Shown: in pieces, positions 25,522 through 34,526 of the stretch
Layout of the letters: each line of letters starts with the position of its first letter
Position numbering within the stretch: position 1 is the first letter of the stretch
Assembly (NCBI RefSeq): GCF_000024265.1
Contig: NC_013204.1
Coordinates: forward strand, 248,001 to 312,000
DNA: 64,000 nt
Direction: 5' to 3'
From: Eggerthella lenta DSM 2243
Lineage (GTDB): Bacteria; Actinomycetota; Coriobacteriia; Coriobacteriales; Eggerthellaceae
Position numbers and translations under genes: made by a program
The notes under the pieces: model-generated
Seen by the model: only the letters and a program-made list of their open reading frames with translations
Databases searched by the model: none
Told to the model about the DNA's origin: nothing

Positions 25522-27465
25522 CTAGCGGCGCGCGCTTGCGCCGGCGCTTACGGCGACGGCTCCTGCGACTGTGGCGACCGCGGCGGCTCCAACGACTGCG
25601 ACGCCGAAGGGATCGCCGGTGCTCGCCAGCGGCTTGCCGCCGGGGGCGGCGGGCTCCTCGACGGGCTCGTCGGTCGGCTCGGGCGTGGGTAGCGGCGTAG
25701 GCTCGGGGTCGGACCCGCCCTTGATCACGATGCGCCCTTGGCCGTCCGGATCGGCGTATTCGCCGCCGATCGTTCCCTTCAAATCGTACTGGATGTACTC
25801 GATGAGCGCCTTGTTGTCCAAATCCAGCAGCACGGCTTCGTCGTTCATGAACATGGTGAGGCCGTCGCCACCGTCCACCAGCAGGAACGTGTGCGACACC
25901 AGCTTGTAGCGCCGGTTCACGTCGAGGGGCTCGCCGTTCACCAGCACGTTGCGGACGCGGTACTCGCCCGCCACGCCGCCGAATTTGCCGCCCGGCATCT
26001 GCACCGACGACGGAATGTCCGTGCGCACGGTGTACGTGAGGCCCGCCGCATGCTGCAATCCTCCGCTGGGCTCGGGCAGCTTCGACGCGCCCACTTCGAG
26101 GGCGTCGAGGATGTTCTGGCCGAGGGTGTCCACGTAGGCCAGCTGGTTGTTGAACGGTTGCACGTCGATGAGGTTGCCGTACGTCACGTCGCCCGGCTCG
26201 ATGTTCGCGCGGATGCCGCCGCCGTTCACGAGTCCGATATCGGCCATGATGCCGCCATGCCATGCCAGCGCGAGGTACGCATCGGCCACGAAGTCGCCGA
26301 GGTTCGTCTCGTGCGCGCGAACGGCCCAGGTGTAGTCGTCGTCCTCGAGGGCGACCAAGCGCACGTCCGAGCGCCCGATGACGCGCCCGGTGATCTTCGC
26401 GAGATCCGCTTGCAGCCCTGCGATGCAGGCGGCCGTGTCGGCATCGACGCCGTCCCAAGCCTTGATGATGCTGGCGGTGCCGTTCGTCGTGGATGCGGTG
26501 ACGGTTTCGGTGCCGTCCGACGCGTAGGCGGCGATGGTTCCGGTCGCGGGGTTGATGACCACCTGGCCGATGCCCACCAGCTGGGTGCCCGTCTGCGTGA
26601 CCAGCACCGGTTGGCCGTTCTTGTTGAGCGGGGTCTGAACGTACAGCTCGTGCGAATGGCCGTCGATGATCACGTCGATGCCGCTCGTGTTCGCCGCCAC
26701 GGCCGCGCTGGTCCAGCGCGGGGTCACGCCGCCTTGGCCCAGGTGCGCCAGCGCCACCACGTAGTCGGCACCGTCGGCGCGCGCTTGGTCGACGGCGCGC
26801 TGCACGGCGTCGTACAGCTTCGCGCCGGAGTCGTCCTCGCAAAAGCCGTAACGGTAGGTTCCGCCTTCCTGGAAGTGGGCGGGGGAGGACTTCGTCAGCG
26901 ACTCGGGCGTGCAGATGCCCAGGAACGCGACCTTTTTAGTGTCGGCGCCCGTGCCGTATTCGCGCATGGCGTACGCGTCGAACATGAGGTTGCCCGTGCG
27001 CAGGTCGGTGAAGTTGCAGGACAGGTACTTCGCGTTCGCGCGGGCGACTAGCGTGTTGAACTGGGCCATCCCGTAGTCGAACTCGTGGTTGCCGGGGATG
27101 GCGAAGTCGTAGCCGCACTCGTTCATGATGTCGACGAGGTACTCGCCGTCGGTCAGCGTGCCCATGGCCTTGCCCTGCACGGCATCGCCCGCGTCCACAA
27201 GCGTCACGTTGTCCGCGCCGTAGGTCGAGCGCATGGTTTTTGCGTAGTTGACGAGCTTCGCGTATCCCAGGTTGTCGTCCACGGCGCAGTGCACGTCGTT
27301 CGTGTGCACGATGACGATGGCGCCGGGCTGCGTCGCAGTGGCGGCGGTTGCCGCTTCATCGCCGAACGCGCGGCGGGCGGGAAGCGCGAGCGAGGCCAGC
27401 GCAACGGCGGACAGCGTGCAGAACGATCGGCGGGTTATCCGATGGGGAGCGGGCAGGTGCGTCAT
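25522..27465 (-). CDS. Cell-surface 5'-nucleotidase (metallophosphoesterase, UshA/YfkN-like)
   Basis: 647 residues. Tat-like signal (ITRRSFCTLSAVALASLALP), then the calcineurin-type phosphatase domain with IVIVHTNDVHCAVDD, VDAGDAVQGKAMG and PGNHEFDYGMAQF metal-binding motifs, then a 5'-nucleotidase C-terminal substrate domain (FNNQLAYVDTLGQN, YVDT-type region). The tail has a Pro/Glu-rich spacer, LASTG (a sortase-motif variant), a hydrophobic helix and Arg-Arg, so it may be fixed to the wall. It probably strips phosphate from external nucleotides for scavenging. ATG at 27465 has GAGGAGG upstream. The MerR gene diverges 120 bases away. Confidence 0.9.
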   Translation of the reverse strand: MTHLPAPHRITRRSFCTLSAVALASLALPARRAFGDEAATAATATQPGAIVIVHTNDVHCAVDDNLGYAKLVNYAKTMRSTYGADNVTLVDAGDAVQGKAMGTLTDGEYLVDIMNECGYDFAIPGNHEFDYGMAQFNTLVARANAKYLSCNFTDLRTGNLMFDAYAMREYGTGADTKKVAFLGICTPESLTKSSPAHFQEGGTYRYGFCEDDSGAKLYDAVQRAVDQARADGADYVVALAHLGQGGVTPRWTSAAVAANTSGIDVIIDGHSHELYVQTPLNKNGQPVLVTQTGTQLVGIGQVVINPATGTIAAYASDGTETVTASTTNGTASIIKAWDGVDADTAACIAGLQADLAKITGRVIGRSDVRLVALEDDDYTWAVRAHETNLGDFVADAYLALAWHGGIMADIGLVNGGGIRANIEPGDVTYGNLIDVQPFNNQLAYVDTLGQNILDALEVGASKLPEPSGGLQHAAGLTYTVRTDIPSSVQMPGGKFGGVAGEYRVRNVLVNGEPLDVNRRYKLVSHTFLLVDGGDGLTMFMNDEAVLLDLDNKALIEYIQYDLKGTIGGEYADPDGQGRIVIKGGSDPEPTPLPTPEPTDEPVEEPAAPGGKPLASTGDPFGVAVVGAAAVATVAGAVAVSAGASARR

Positions 27466-27572
27466 GGGTGCCTCCTCGAAACGAGCGCGAAAACGCGGTT
27501 CGTTCAGTATACCGTGCGAGGTGCGCGAGCCGGAATCCCCGATTTCGAGCGTCCGCGAGCGGCGCTCGTCGG

Positions 27573-27578
27573 CTATAC
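27573..27578 (+). promoter_or_regulatory. -10 element TATACT giving a likely leaderless MerR transcript
   Basis: TATACT lies only 7 bases before the ATG at 27586, so transcription would start at or next to the A of the start codon. No ribosome-binding site is present. Leaderless genes are common in Actinobacteria. Confidence 0.45.
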
Positions 27579-27585
27579 TCGGCGC

Positions 27586-28344
27586 ATGGACCAGCCTCGC
27601 ACTTACACCACCTCGCGCATCGCGAGCGCCGTCGGCATCCACCCGAACACGGTGCGCCTCTACGAGCGCATCGGGTTCATCACCGCGCCCGAGCGCCTTG
27701 CGAACGGCTATCGCGTGTTCACGGACCTGCATCTGCTGCAGGTGCGGCTCGTGCGCGCTGCGCTCAACGTCGAGCTGGTGCAGAACGGTCTGCGCCGGGA
27801 GGTGCTCGCCATCGTCGAAACGATGGCGAGCCAGCGCTACGACGAGGCGATCTCGCTGGCTCGGCAGCGTATCGACCACCTGCGGCGCGAGCGTTGTGCC
27901 GCCGAGGATGCCCTGCGCCACGTGCGCGATCTGCTCTCGCGCTCTGACGGTTCCGCACGCGCCGAACGGCTTATGCTGACGCGCAAGGAGGCGGCTGACC
28001 AGCTGGACACCACCATCGATGCGCTGCGCAATTGGGAGATGAACGGCCTGTTGCAGGTCAAGCGCAAGCAGAACGGCTATCGCGTGTACAGCGCCGCCGA
28101 CCTCGACCGCCTGGCCATCATCCGCGCGCTGCGTGCCGCGAACTATTCGCTGGCCGCCATCCTGCGGCTGCTCGACGCGCTTGACCGCGATGCGACCGCC
28201 GACATCGGACACGTGCTGGACCATCCCGATCCCGACGATGACATCCTGTCGGTATGCGATCGTTTGCTGACGTCGCTCGATGCGGCGGAGCGCAACGCCT
28301 TCGAGATGATCGAGCTGCTCGAGCGCATGAAAAAACTCGCCTGA
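27586..28344 (+). CDS. MerR-family regulator with two HTH domains
   Basis: 252 residues. The first MerR winged helix is at ~5-65 (SRIASAVGIHPNTVRLYERI ... NGYRVF), followed by a helical stretch, then a second MerR-like helix-turn-helix at ~130-200 (TRKEAADQLDTTIDALRNWE ... NGYRVYSAADLDRLAIIR). Two HTH domains in one chain could let one subunit bind two half-sites. No Cys pairs for metal sensing are seen, so the signal may be a drug-like molecule. The gene runs into an ABC exporter operon 73 bases downstream, its likely target. Confidence 0.85.
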   Translation: MDQPRTYTTSRIASAVGIHPNTVRLYERIGFITAPERLANGYRVFTDLHLLQVRLVRAALNVELVQNGLRREVLAIVETMASQRYDEAISLARQRIDHLRRERCAAEDALRHVRDLLSRSDGSARAERLMLTRKEAADQLDTTIDALRNWEMNGLLQVKRKQNGYRVYSAADLDRLAIIRALRAANYSLAAILRLLDALDRDATADIGHVLDHPDPDDDILSVCDRLLTSLDAAERNAFEMIELLERMKKLA

Positions 28345-28417
28345 ACAAACCCTCCACTTTGCCACCAGAGTTGGCGCGTCTTCTAGTATCTTCGGCGACC
28401 GAAAGATAGGAGGACGT

Positions 28418-29209
28418 ATGAACGACGTTGTACACGTACGTGATCTGGTGAAAACGTACGGAGGCGTGCCTGCGGTGGACGGGATCGGCTTCGACGTGGC
28501 CATCGGCGAGACGTTCGGGCTGCTGGGTGCGAACGGAGCGGGGAAGACCACGACGCTGGAATGCCTGCTGGGCGTGAGTTGCCCCGACGCGGGGAGCGTC
28601 ACGATCTTGGGCTTGGATCCGCGAACCCGGCGCAAGGAGCTGTTCCAGCGGGTGGGCGTGCAGTTCCAAGAAGCGCGCTACCAGGACAAGATTACGGTGG
28701 ACGAGCTGTGCCGCGCAACGCGCGCGCTGTATCGCGAAGCCGACGACCCGGCGAAGCTGCTCGCGCGATTCAGCCTGACCGAGGTGCGCAAGCAAGCCGT
28801 CGAGTCGCTGTCGGGCGGCCAGCGCCAGCGCCTGTTCGTGGTGCTGGCGCTCATCCCGCGTCCTGAGGTGGTGTTTCTCGACGAGCTGACCACGGGGCTG
28901 GACGTGAAAGCCCGCCGCGACGTGTGGAATCTGTTGGACGAGATGCGCCAGCAGGGTATGACCATCGTGTTGACCAGCCACTTCATGGATGAGGTGGAAG
29001 CGCTGTGCGATCGCGTCATCATTCTGCGCAAGGGGCGCATCGTCTTCGAAGGCACCGTTGCCGAAGCTGTGGCGTCCGGTCCGTTCGCCAGCTTCGAGGA
29101 CGCGTACCTTGCGTACGCGGAACCTGCCGAACACGCTGAGTCCGTGGAAGCTGCCGAGCCTGCCGCAACCGCCCATTTCTCCGAGGGAGGCGCCCATGAA
29201 AGCCTTTAG
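28418..29209 (+). CDS. ABC transporter ATP-binding protein
   Basis: 263 residues. Walker A LLGANGAGKTTTLECLLG, Q-loop VQFQEARYQDK, signature LSGGQRQRL, Walker B VVFLDELTTGLD (with Leu after the catalytic Glu) and switch His in LTSHFMDE. It is of the drug/multidrug exporter (CcmA-like) subfamily and pairs with the permease that overlaps its 3' end. AGGAGG precedes the ATG. The C-terminal ~35 residues are Ala/Glu-rich and non-conserved. Probably regulated by the MerR protein upstream. Confidence 0.95.
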   Translation: MNDVVHVRDLVKTYGGVPAVDGIGFDVAIGETFGLLGANGAGKTTTLECLLGVSCPDAGSVTILGLDPRTRRKELFQRVGVQFQEARYQDKITVDELCRATRALYREADDPAKLLARFSLTEVRKQAVESLSGGQRQRLFVVLALIPRPEVVFLDELTTGLDVKARRDVWNLLDEMRQQGMTIVLTSHFMDEVEALCDRVIILRKGRIVFEGTVAEAVASGPFASFEDAYLAYAEPAEHAESVEAAEPAATAHFSEGGAHESL

Positions 29210-29939
29210 CACCCTGTTCCGAGTCGAGTTCCGCCTGTCGCTGCGCGACATGAACATGCCCATCTTCGCCGTGATCATGCCTGTGGTGGTGATGTTGGTC
29301 GTCGGCATGATGTTCGGCGATCAGCCTGCCTACGAGGGCGCGAGCTACACGTTCGTGGCGCAATCGGTGGGCGCGGTGTCTGCCATCGGCATCTGCGCCG
29401 GCGGCGCGATGGGCCTGCCGCTCGTGGTGTCGAACTACCGGCACCGCAAGATTCTCAAGCGCTACTTCGTGACGCCCGTCAGCGTGCACACCATTCTGGC
29501 GGTGCAGGTGGCCATCTACACCGTGTACGCGCTGATCTCGGCCGTGCTCGTGTTCGGGGTGGCGGCGCTGTTCTTCGGCTACGCGTTCACCGGGTCGTGG
29601 CCGGCGTTCGTCGGGTCGTACGTGTTGGTGCTGGCGGCTATGCTGGCGCTCGGCATGATGGTGGGCGGCCTCGCGCCGAACGAGAAAGTCGCGGGCGTGC
29701 TGGCAAGCCTCCTGTACTTCCCCATGCTGCTGCTGTCGGGGACGACGCTGCCCTACGAGATGATGCCCACGGCCGTGCAGCGCGGGGCCGACCTGCTGCC
29801 GCTCACCCAGGGCGTGAAGCTGCTGAAAGCCACGTCGCTCGGACTGCCCGTCGACCAGGCCGTCGTGCCGGTGGCGATCATGGCGGTGTGGGCCGCGGTA
29901 TGCACCGTGATCGCCGTGCGTTTCTTCAAGTGGGAGTAG
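29196..29939 (+). CDS. ABC-2 type exporter permease
   Basis: 247 residues with six membrane helices. It has the ABC-2 pattern: N-terminal cytoplasmic segment ahead of helix 1 (FSTLFRVEFRLSLRDMNMP), and the SGTTLPYEMMPTAVQ motif between helices 5 and 6 (family P-x-x-MP). It forms the membrane channel for the ATPase at 28418. Start ATG 29196 overlaps the ATPase gene by 14 bases and has GAGGGAGG upstream, implying translational coupling. Substrate unknown. Confidence 0.93.
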   Translation: MKAFSTLFRVEFRLSLRDMNMPIFAVIMPVVVMLVVGMMFGDQPAYEGASYTFVAQSVGAVSAIGICAGGAMGLPLVVSNYRHRKILKRYFVTPVSVHTILAVQVAIYTVYALISAVLVFGVAALFFGYAFTGSWPAFVGSYVLVLAAMLALGMMVGGLAPNEKVAGVLASLLYFPMLLLSGTTLPYEMMPTAVQRGADLLPLTQGVKLLKATSLGLPVDQAVVPVAIMAVWAAVCTVIAVRFFKWE

Positions 29940-30000
29940 GCATACTGGGATTCGTTGCGTCCGGCAAGGCATAGAATCCCATCGCCATCCCCGATGTTTC

Positions 30001-30522
30001 CTACCCCACCATGCGGGCGCGGGCGTATTCTTGGGCGTCGGCTATGTAGGCTTCTTGGGAGTGCTCGATGTTGCGGGCCACCGTCTGGGCGTCGAGCGTG
30101 CGGATCACCTTGCCGGGCACGCCCACGACCAGCGAGCACGGCGGGATCACGGAGCGCTCCTTCACCAGCGCGCCGGCCGCGACCATCGATCCCGCACCGA
30201 TCACGGCGCCGTTCATCACGGTGGCGTGCATGCCCACGGTCACATCGTCCTCGATGGTGGCGCCGTGCACGATGGCATTGTGGCCCACCGACACGCGATC
30301 GCCCAGCGTGACGGGGCAGTCGTAGTCGCTGTGCAGCATGGCGTTGTCCTGCACGTTGCTGTTCTTGCCAATGCGGATGGGCGCCACTTCGCCGCGGATG
30401 ACGGCGCTGAACCACACCGAGCTGCCCTCGTCCATCGCCACGTCGCCGCAGATCGCCGCATTCGGCGCGATGAACGCGGCTTTCTCCACGTCGGGGAACA
30501 TCCCCTTGAATTCAACGAGCAT
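30001..30522 (-). CDS. Gamma-carbonic-anhydrase-like hexapeptide-repeat protein
   Basis: 173 residues of left-handed beta-helix repeats (IAPNAAICGDVAMDEGSSVW, VSVGHNAIVHGATIEDDVTV) with the three His ligands (HSDYDCP, GHNAIVHG, VGMHATV) expected of the gamma-carbonic-anhydrase fold. The Cam-type acidic loop is missing, as in YrdA/CaiE-like members, so enzymatic hydration of CO2 is possible but not certain. ATG at 30522 has AAAGGAACC upstream. It is convergent with the ABC operon and not linked to it. Confidence 0.87.
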   Translation of the reverse strand: MLVEFKGMFPDVEKAAFIAPNAAICGDVAMDEGSSVWFSAVIRGEVAPIRIGKNSNVQDNAMLHSDYDCPVTLGDRVSVGHNAIVHGATIEDDVTVGMHATVMNGAVIGAGSMVAAGALVKERSVIPPCSLVVGVPGKVIRTLDAQTVARNIEHSQEAYIADAQEYARARMVG

Positions 30523-30602
30523 GCCGGTTCCTTTCCTTCGGGTACGCCGTCCAGTATCCCGAAGGAACCCCCGCCCCGCATCGCAAGTTCCATGCGATTT
30601 AG

Positions 30603-31541
<939 letters not shown>

Positions 31542-31550
31542 GGCGACGGC

Positions 31551-31832
31551 TCAGAAGAGGTCGTCGTGACCGCCGGTTCGCGCGAAGCCGACCACGCCAT
31601 CGACTATCTCGTACATGATCAACCAGTCACTGGTTCGTCCTTTGACGTGAAGCTCTCGTTTTCCTTGGAGGTTGCCGCTTAAAGCGTGGTCGTTGTATTT
31701 CAAAGGTATGGGTTCCTCGTCGGAATGAAGAATGGCGGATATAGCCGCCTTGAAAGACCCCATGTCCCAGTGCTTCTTCATGCATTTTTTGACATCGCGC
31801 TCGAATGCCGGGGAGTTGATGGAGCGATACAT
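31551..31832 (-). CDS. Type II toxin, YafQ/RelE-like mRNA interferase
   Basis: 93 residues of the RelE superfamily, YafQ branch: KCMKKHWDMGSF, then LKYNDHALSGNLQGKRELHV and the C-terminal HDDLF with the conserved catalytic His-Asp. Such toxins cut mRNA on the ribosome. Its ATG directly follows the stop codon of the antitoxin gene. It converges with the SDR gene, nine bases away. Confidence 0.92.
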   Translation of the reverse strand: MYRSINSPAFERDVKKCMKKHWDMGSFKAAISAILHSDEEPIPLKYNDHALSGNLQGKRELHVKGRTSDWLIMYEIVDGVVGFARTGGHDDLF

Positions 31833-32093
31833 TTATATCCCTAAGGCAGCGAAGAGCTCATCTGCGTCTTCGTGCGTCCTGTGCGAGGGATCTTTTCTTA
31901 TCTCCTCCAACTCTCGGAACGCTTCGAGGGTTTCCTCGTTGGGCTCCTTGGCAAGAGGGGCGGGGCTTATGACCAAATAGGGCGTTGAACCCTTGAAAAC
32001 GGTGACCGACTTGCGCGTTTCGCTTACTTGGCGGCCAATTTTGGTGAAGTTCGCTCGAGCTTCCGATACGCTCACGGTATTTGTGATGGACAT
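31833..32093 (-). CDS. Type II antitoxin, Phd/YefM-like
   Basis: 86 residues. The N-terminal half (TVSVSEARANFTKIGRQVSE ... TVFKGSTPYLVISP) is a typical Phd/YefM DNA-binding domain; the acidic C-terminal tail would wrap the toxin. It lies first in the operon. Start ATG 32093 has GAAAGGAGACGCT before it. It should bind the palindrome at 32126-32163 and repress the operon. Confidence 0.92.
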   Translation of the reverse strand: MSITNTVSVSEARANFTKIGRQVSETRKSVTVFKGSTPYLVISPAPLAKEPNEETLEAFRELEEIRKDPSHRTHEDADELFAALGI

Positions 32094-32125
32094 AGCGTCT
32101 CCTTTCGATCGGCTGAATCAAAAAT

Positions 32126-32163
32126 AGCATAACTATAGCTATAAATCTAGCTATAGTTATGCT
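32126..32163. promoter_or_regulatory. Palindromic operator of the toxin-antitoxin operon
   Basis: Perfect 16-base arms AGCATAACTATAGCTA and TAGCTATAGTTATGCT around TAAATC, 33 bases upstream of the antitoxin. It is an AT-rich island in GC-rich DNA and includes -10-like TATAAA. It is the expected site for antitoxin autorepression. Confidence 0.8.
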
Positions 32164-32259
32164 ACAGATATTTGCCCATCATGGTCCTGATGCGATTTGG
32201 GACGAGTTGGTGGAGATGGCGCAAGCTCGCCGCAGCGCGTCCGCATGGCGTTGCGGCGC

Positions 32260-33303
32260 TTACCCGGCCTTCACGGCGCCTTTGTCACAGCGGTTGCCCC
32301 AGGAGTCGATGATCTTCCCGTCGCGGTAGACGCAGATGATCTCGCAGTGGTTCGCGCACTTCTGGCACTCCACCTCGCGGGTGACGAACTCGAACGTGCG
32401 CAACGCGTCGAAGTCGAACGCCTCGCCGTCGCCGGGCTCCCCGGCGCGCGGAGCGGCCTCGGCGGCCAGCAGCGCCACGCCGAACGCGCCCATGAGGTGG
32501 CCGTCCTCGTCCACGACCACGTCCATGCCCAGCTCGTCGCGGAACGCCTGCACCACGCCGGCGTTCTTGCTCACGCCGCCCTGGAACACCACGGGCGCGG
32601 CGATCTGCTTGCCTTTGCCCACGTTGTTCAGGTAGTTCGTGGCCACCGCGCGGCACAGGCCGGCGATGATGTCCTCGCGCGCGTAGCCCACCTGGATCTT
32701 ATGTACGAGGTCGCTCTCGGCGAACACGGTGCAACGCGCCGCGATGTTCGCGGGCTTCTTCGAGGTCAGCGCGATGTCGCCGAACTCTTCCACCTCCACG
32801 CCCAGCCGATGCGCCTGGCTCGACAGGAATGCGCCCGTGCCCGCCGCGCACAGCGTGTTCATGGCGTAGTCCACGGCGATGCCGCTCTCCACGCAGATGA
32901 TTTTCGAGTCCTGGCCGCCGATCTCCAGGATGGTGCGCACGTCGGGATGCAAAAACGTCGTGCCCACCGCGTGCGCCGTGATCTCGTTCTTCACCACGGT
33001 GGCGCCGCACATGGCGCCCACCAGCCGCCGCGCGCTGCCGGTGGTGCCCACGGCGCGCACGCGCACCGCGTCGCGATCCACCTGCGAGCCCAGGTCGGCC
33101 ACCACGCGGCGCGCGGCATCGGCCGGGTTGCCCTCGGTCCACAGGTACGTGCGCGCGATGATGCGCCGGTCGGCGTCGATGATCACGCCCTTCGTGGAAA
33201 TCGACCCGATGTCGATGCCGAGGTAGCAGTCCGTTCGCCCTGACGGGACGGGGCGTCCCTCGCTGGCGTTGGCGGTCGTGTGAGTTTCCCTTGCTTCGGT
33301 CAT
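32260..33303 (-). CDS. Acyl-CoA dehydratase activase (BadF/BadG/BcrA/BcrD ATPase family)
   Basis: 347 residues. ASKHA ATPase fold: CYLGIDIGSISTKGVIID phosphate-1 loop, AVGTTGSARRL, and ILEIGGQDSKII, with Cys in AMNTLCAAGTGAFL and AARCTVFAESD that hold the interdimer [4Fe-4S] cluster. Such proteins use ATP to push one low-potential electron into a dehydratase or reductase. The C-terminal tail is Cys-rich (VECQKCANHCEIICVY ... NRCDKGA) and matches the junction seen in large fused activases. The ATG overlaps the stop of the next gene upstream by 4 bases (ATGA). It is the last of a three-gene operon. Confidence 0.92.
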   Translation of the reverse strand: MTEARETHTTANASEGRPVPSGRTDCYLGIDIGSISTKGVIIDADRRIIARTYLWTEGNPADAARRVVADLGSQVDRDAVRVRAVGTTGSARRLVGAMCGATVVKNEITAHAVGTTFLHPDVRTILEIGGQDSKIICVESGIAVDYAMNTLCAAGTGAFLSSQAHRLGVEVEEFGDIALTSKKPANIAARCTVFAESDLVHKIQVGYAREDIIAGLCRAVATNYLNNVGKGKQIAAPVVFQGGVSKNAGVVQAFRDELGMDVVVDEDGHLMGAFGVALLAAEAAPRAGEPGDGEAFDFDALRTFEFVTREVECQKCANHCEIICVYRDGKIIDSWGNRCDKGAVKAG

Positions 33304-34526
33304 CGGGCCGTCTTCTCCTTCTTCATGGCGATCATGTCGTAGAACGCTTCGAGGCGCGTGTCCAAACCGGTGTCGCTGGTCTGCGAGTCGTAGCTGAGGT
33401 ACAGCACGGGCACGCCGGTGTCGCGGCTGATGCGCTGCAGCACGGGCATGCAGTCGACCTCGGGCGTGCAGCCCGACGACTTGAGGTGCACGATGCCGTC
33501 GAACCCTTCCTGCGCGTACTTGCGCGCGGCCGCGATGGTCATGCTGGACGTGGGGCCCATGTCGTACTGCACGTACTCCGAGATGCCGGCGCGCAGGTTC
33601 TTCTCGTTGTAGCGCAGGTTGCGGTTCGTCATGTTCAGCGCTCGGTGCAGTTCCACGCCCATGTCCAGGAACTTGCGCTCCAGATCAAGGTTGCTGGCTG
33701 GGTCGGCTGCGGTGAAGTACTCGCCCACGATGCCCACGCGCAAGGGGCGGGCGGGGCGATGCTGCGGCAGCGCGCGCAACGCATCGAGGCCCTTCCGCTG
33801 CGCTTCGGCGATCTCGCGCTCGTTCGTGGCCGCGCGCATGTCGGCGAAGTACGCCTCCCGCGCGCGCTCGAACGACCCGGGCTCGGCTTCGAACCCGGCG
33901 TTCGCCAGGTAGAAATCGTTCACTTCGTCCAGGTGCTCGATCATTTTAAACACGGCCAGCATGTTACGCACGCCATGCGGCACCGACAGGTCTGGGTTCA
34001 CCTTCTTCTTGCATACCGAGATGTACTCGGTCAGGGGCTTGCCGGTGAGCATGGCGAAGTTCAGCATGTCGAACTCGTAGCCCAGATCGCGCATGATGGA
34101 TTGCTGCAGCTCGCCGTAATACCCCAGGCGGCAGGGCCCGGCGAACTGCACCAGCACGTCGGCGCCCAGCTCCAGCGCCTCGATGTAGTCGCCCAGGATG
34201 TGCTTGAACGGCGCGCACACCATGTCGCTGGAGTGGCGCGAGCCCAGCTCGATGGTGCGCTTCGTGGGCTTCGGCAGTGCGACGAAATCGGCGTCCAGCA
34301 CGTGTTCGACGAAGAATTTGAACGCGATGTCGTAGTAGCTGTAGCGGAAGAACGCCACGCGCGTGCGGGCGTGGCGTTCGCGCTTGGCGCGCGGCTTCTT
34401 CGGCAGCGAGGGCAGCAGCTTGAACGGGCCGCGCCGCGTGCCCACCACCACGCGGGCGCCGCGCACCTCGCGGTCGCCGTCGGTGTGCAGCGGGTTCACC
34501 GCGTCGCGTTTCGTCTCAGGCGCCAA
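33300..34526 (-). CDS. 2-hydroxyacyl-CoA dehydratase/activase-like subunit (C-terminal part of large activase)
   Basis: 408 residues. It contains CAPFKHILGDYIEALELGAD, GPCRLGYYGELQQSIM and HLKSSGCTPEVDCMPVLQRI, the Cys-containing segments of the 2-hydroxyglutaryl-CoA dehydratase D-like / CoA-substrate-specific protein family. Those Cys residues probably bind an Fe-S cluster. The start codon is TTG (34526) with AAGGGGGC upstream; it overlaps the gene before it by 11 bases and the activase after it by 4. Substrate unknown. Confidence 0.82.
   Translation of the reverse strand: MAPETKRDAVNPLHTDGDREVRGARVVVGTRRGPFKLLPSLPKKPRAKRERHARTRVAFFRYSYYDIAFKFFVEHVLDADFVALPKPTKRTIELGSRHSSDMVCAPFKHILGDYIEALELGADVLVQFAGPCRLGYYGELQQSIMRDLGYEFDMLNFAMLTGKPLTEYISVCKKKVNPDLSVPHGVRNMLAVFKMIEHLDEVNDFYLANAGFEAEPGSFERAREAYFADMRAATNEREIAEAQRKGLDALRALPQHRPARPLRVGIVGEYFTAADPASNLDLERKFLDMGVELHRALNMTNRNLRYNEKNLRAGISEYVQYDMGPTSSMTIAAARKYAQEGFDGIVHLKSSGCTPEVDCMPVLQRISRDTGVPVLYLSYDSQTSDTGLDTRLEAFYDMIAMKKEKTAR

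Noticed and set aside
25522-28635. Extension of the 5'-nucleotidase frame upstream to 28635
   Set aside because: The added part overlaps the MerR gene in antisense; the ATG at 27465 has a good ribosome site directly before a Tat signal.
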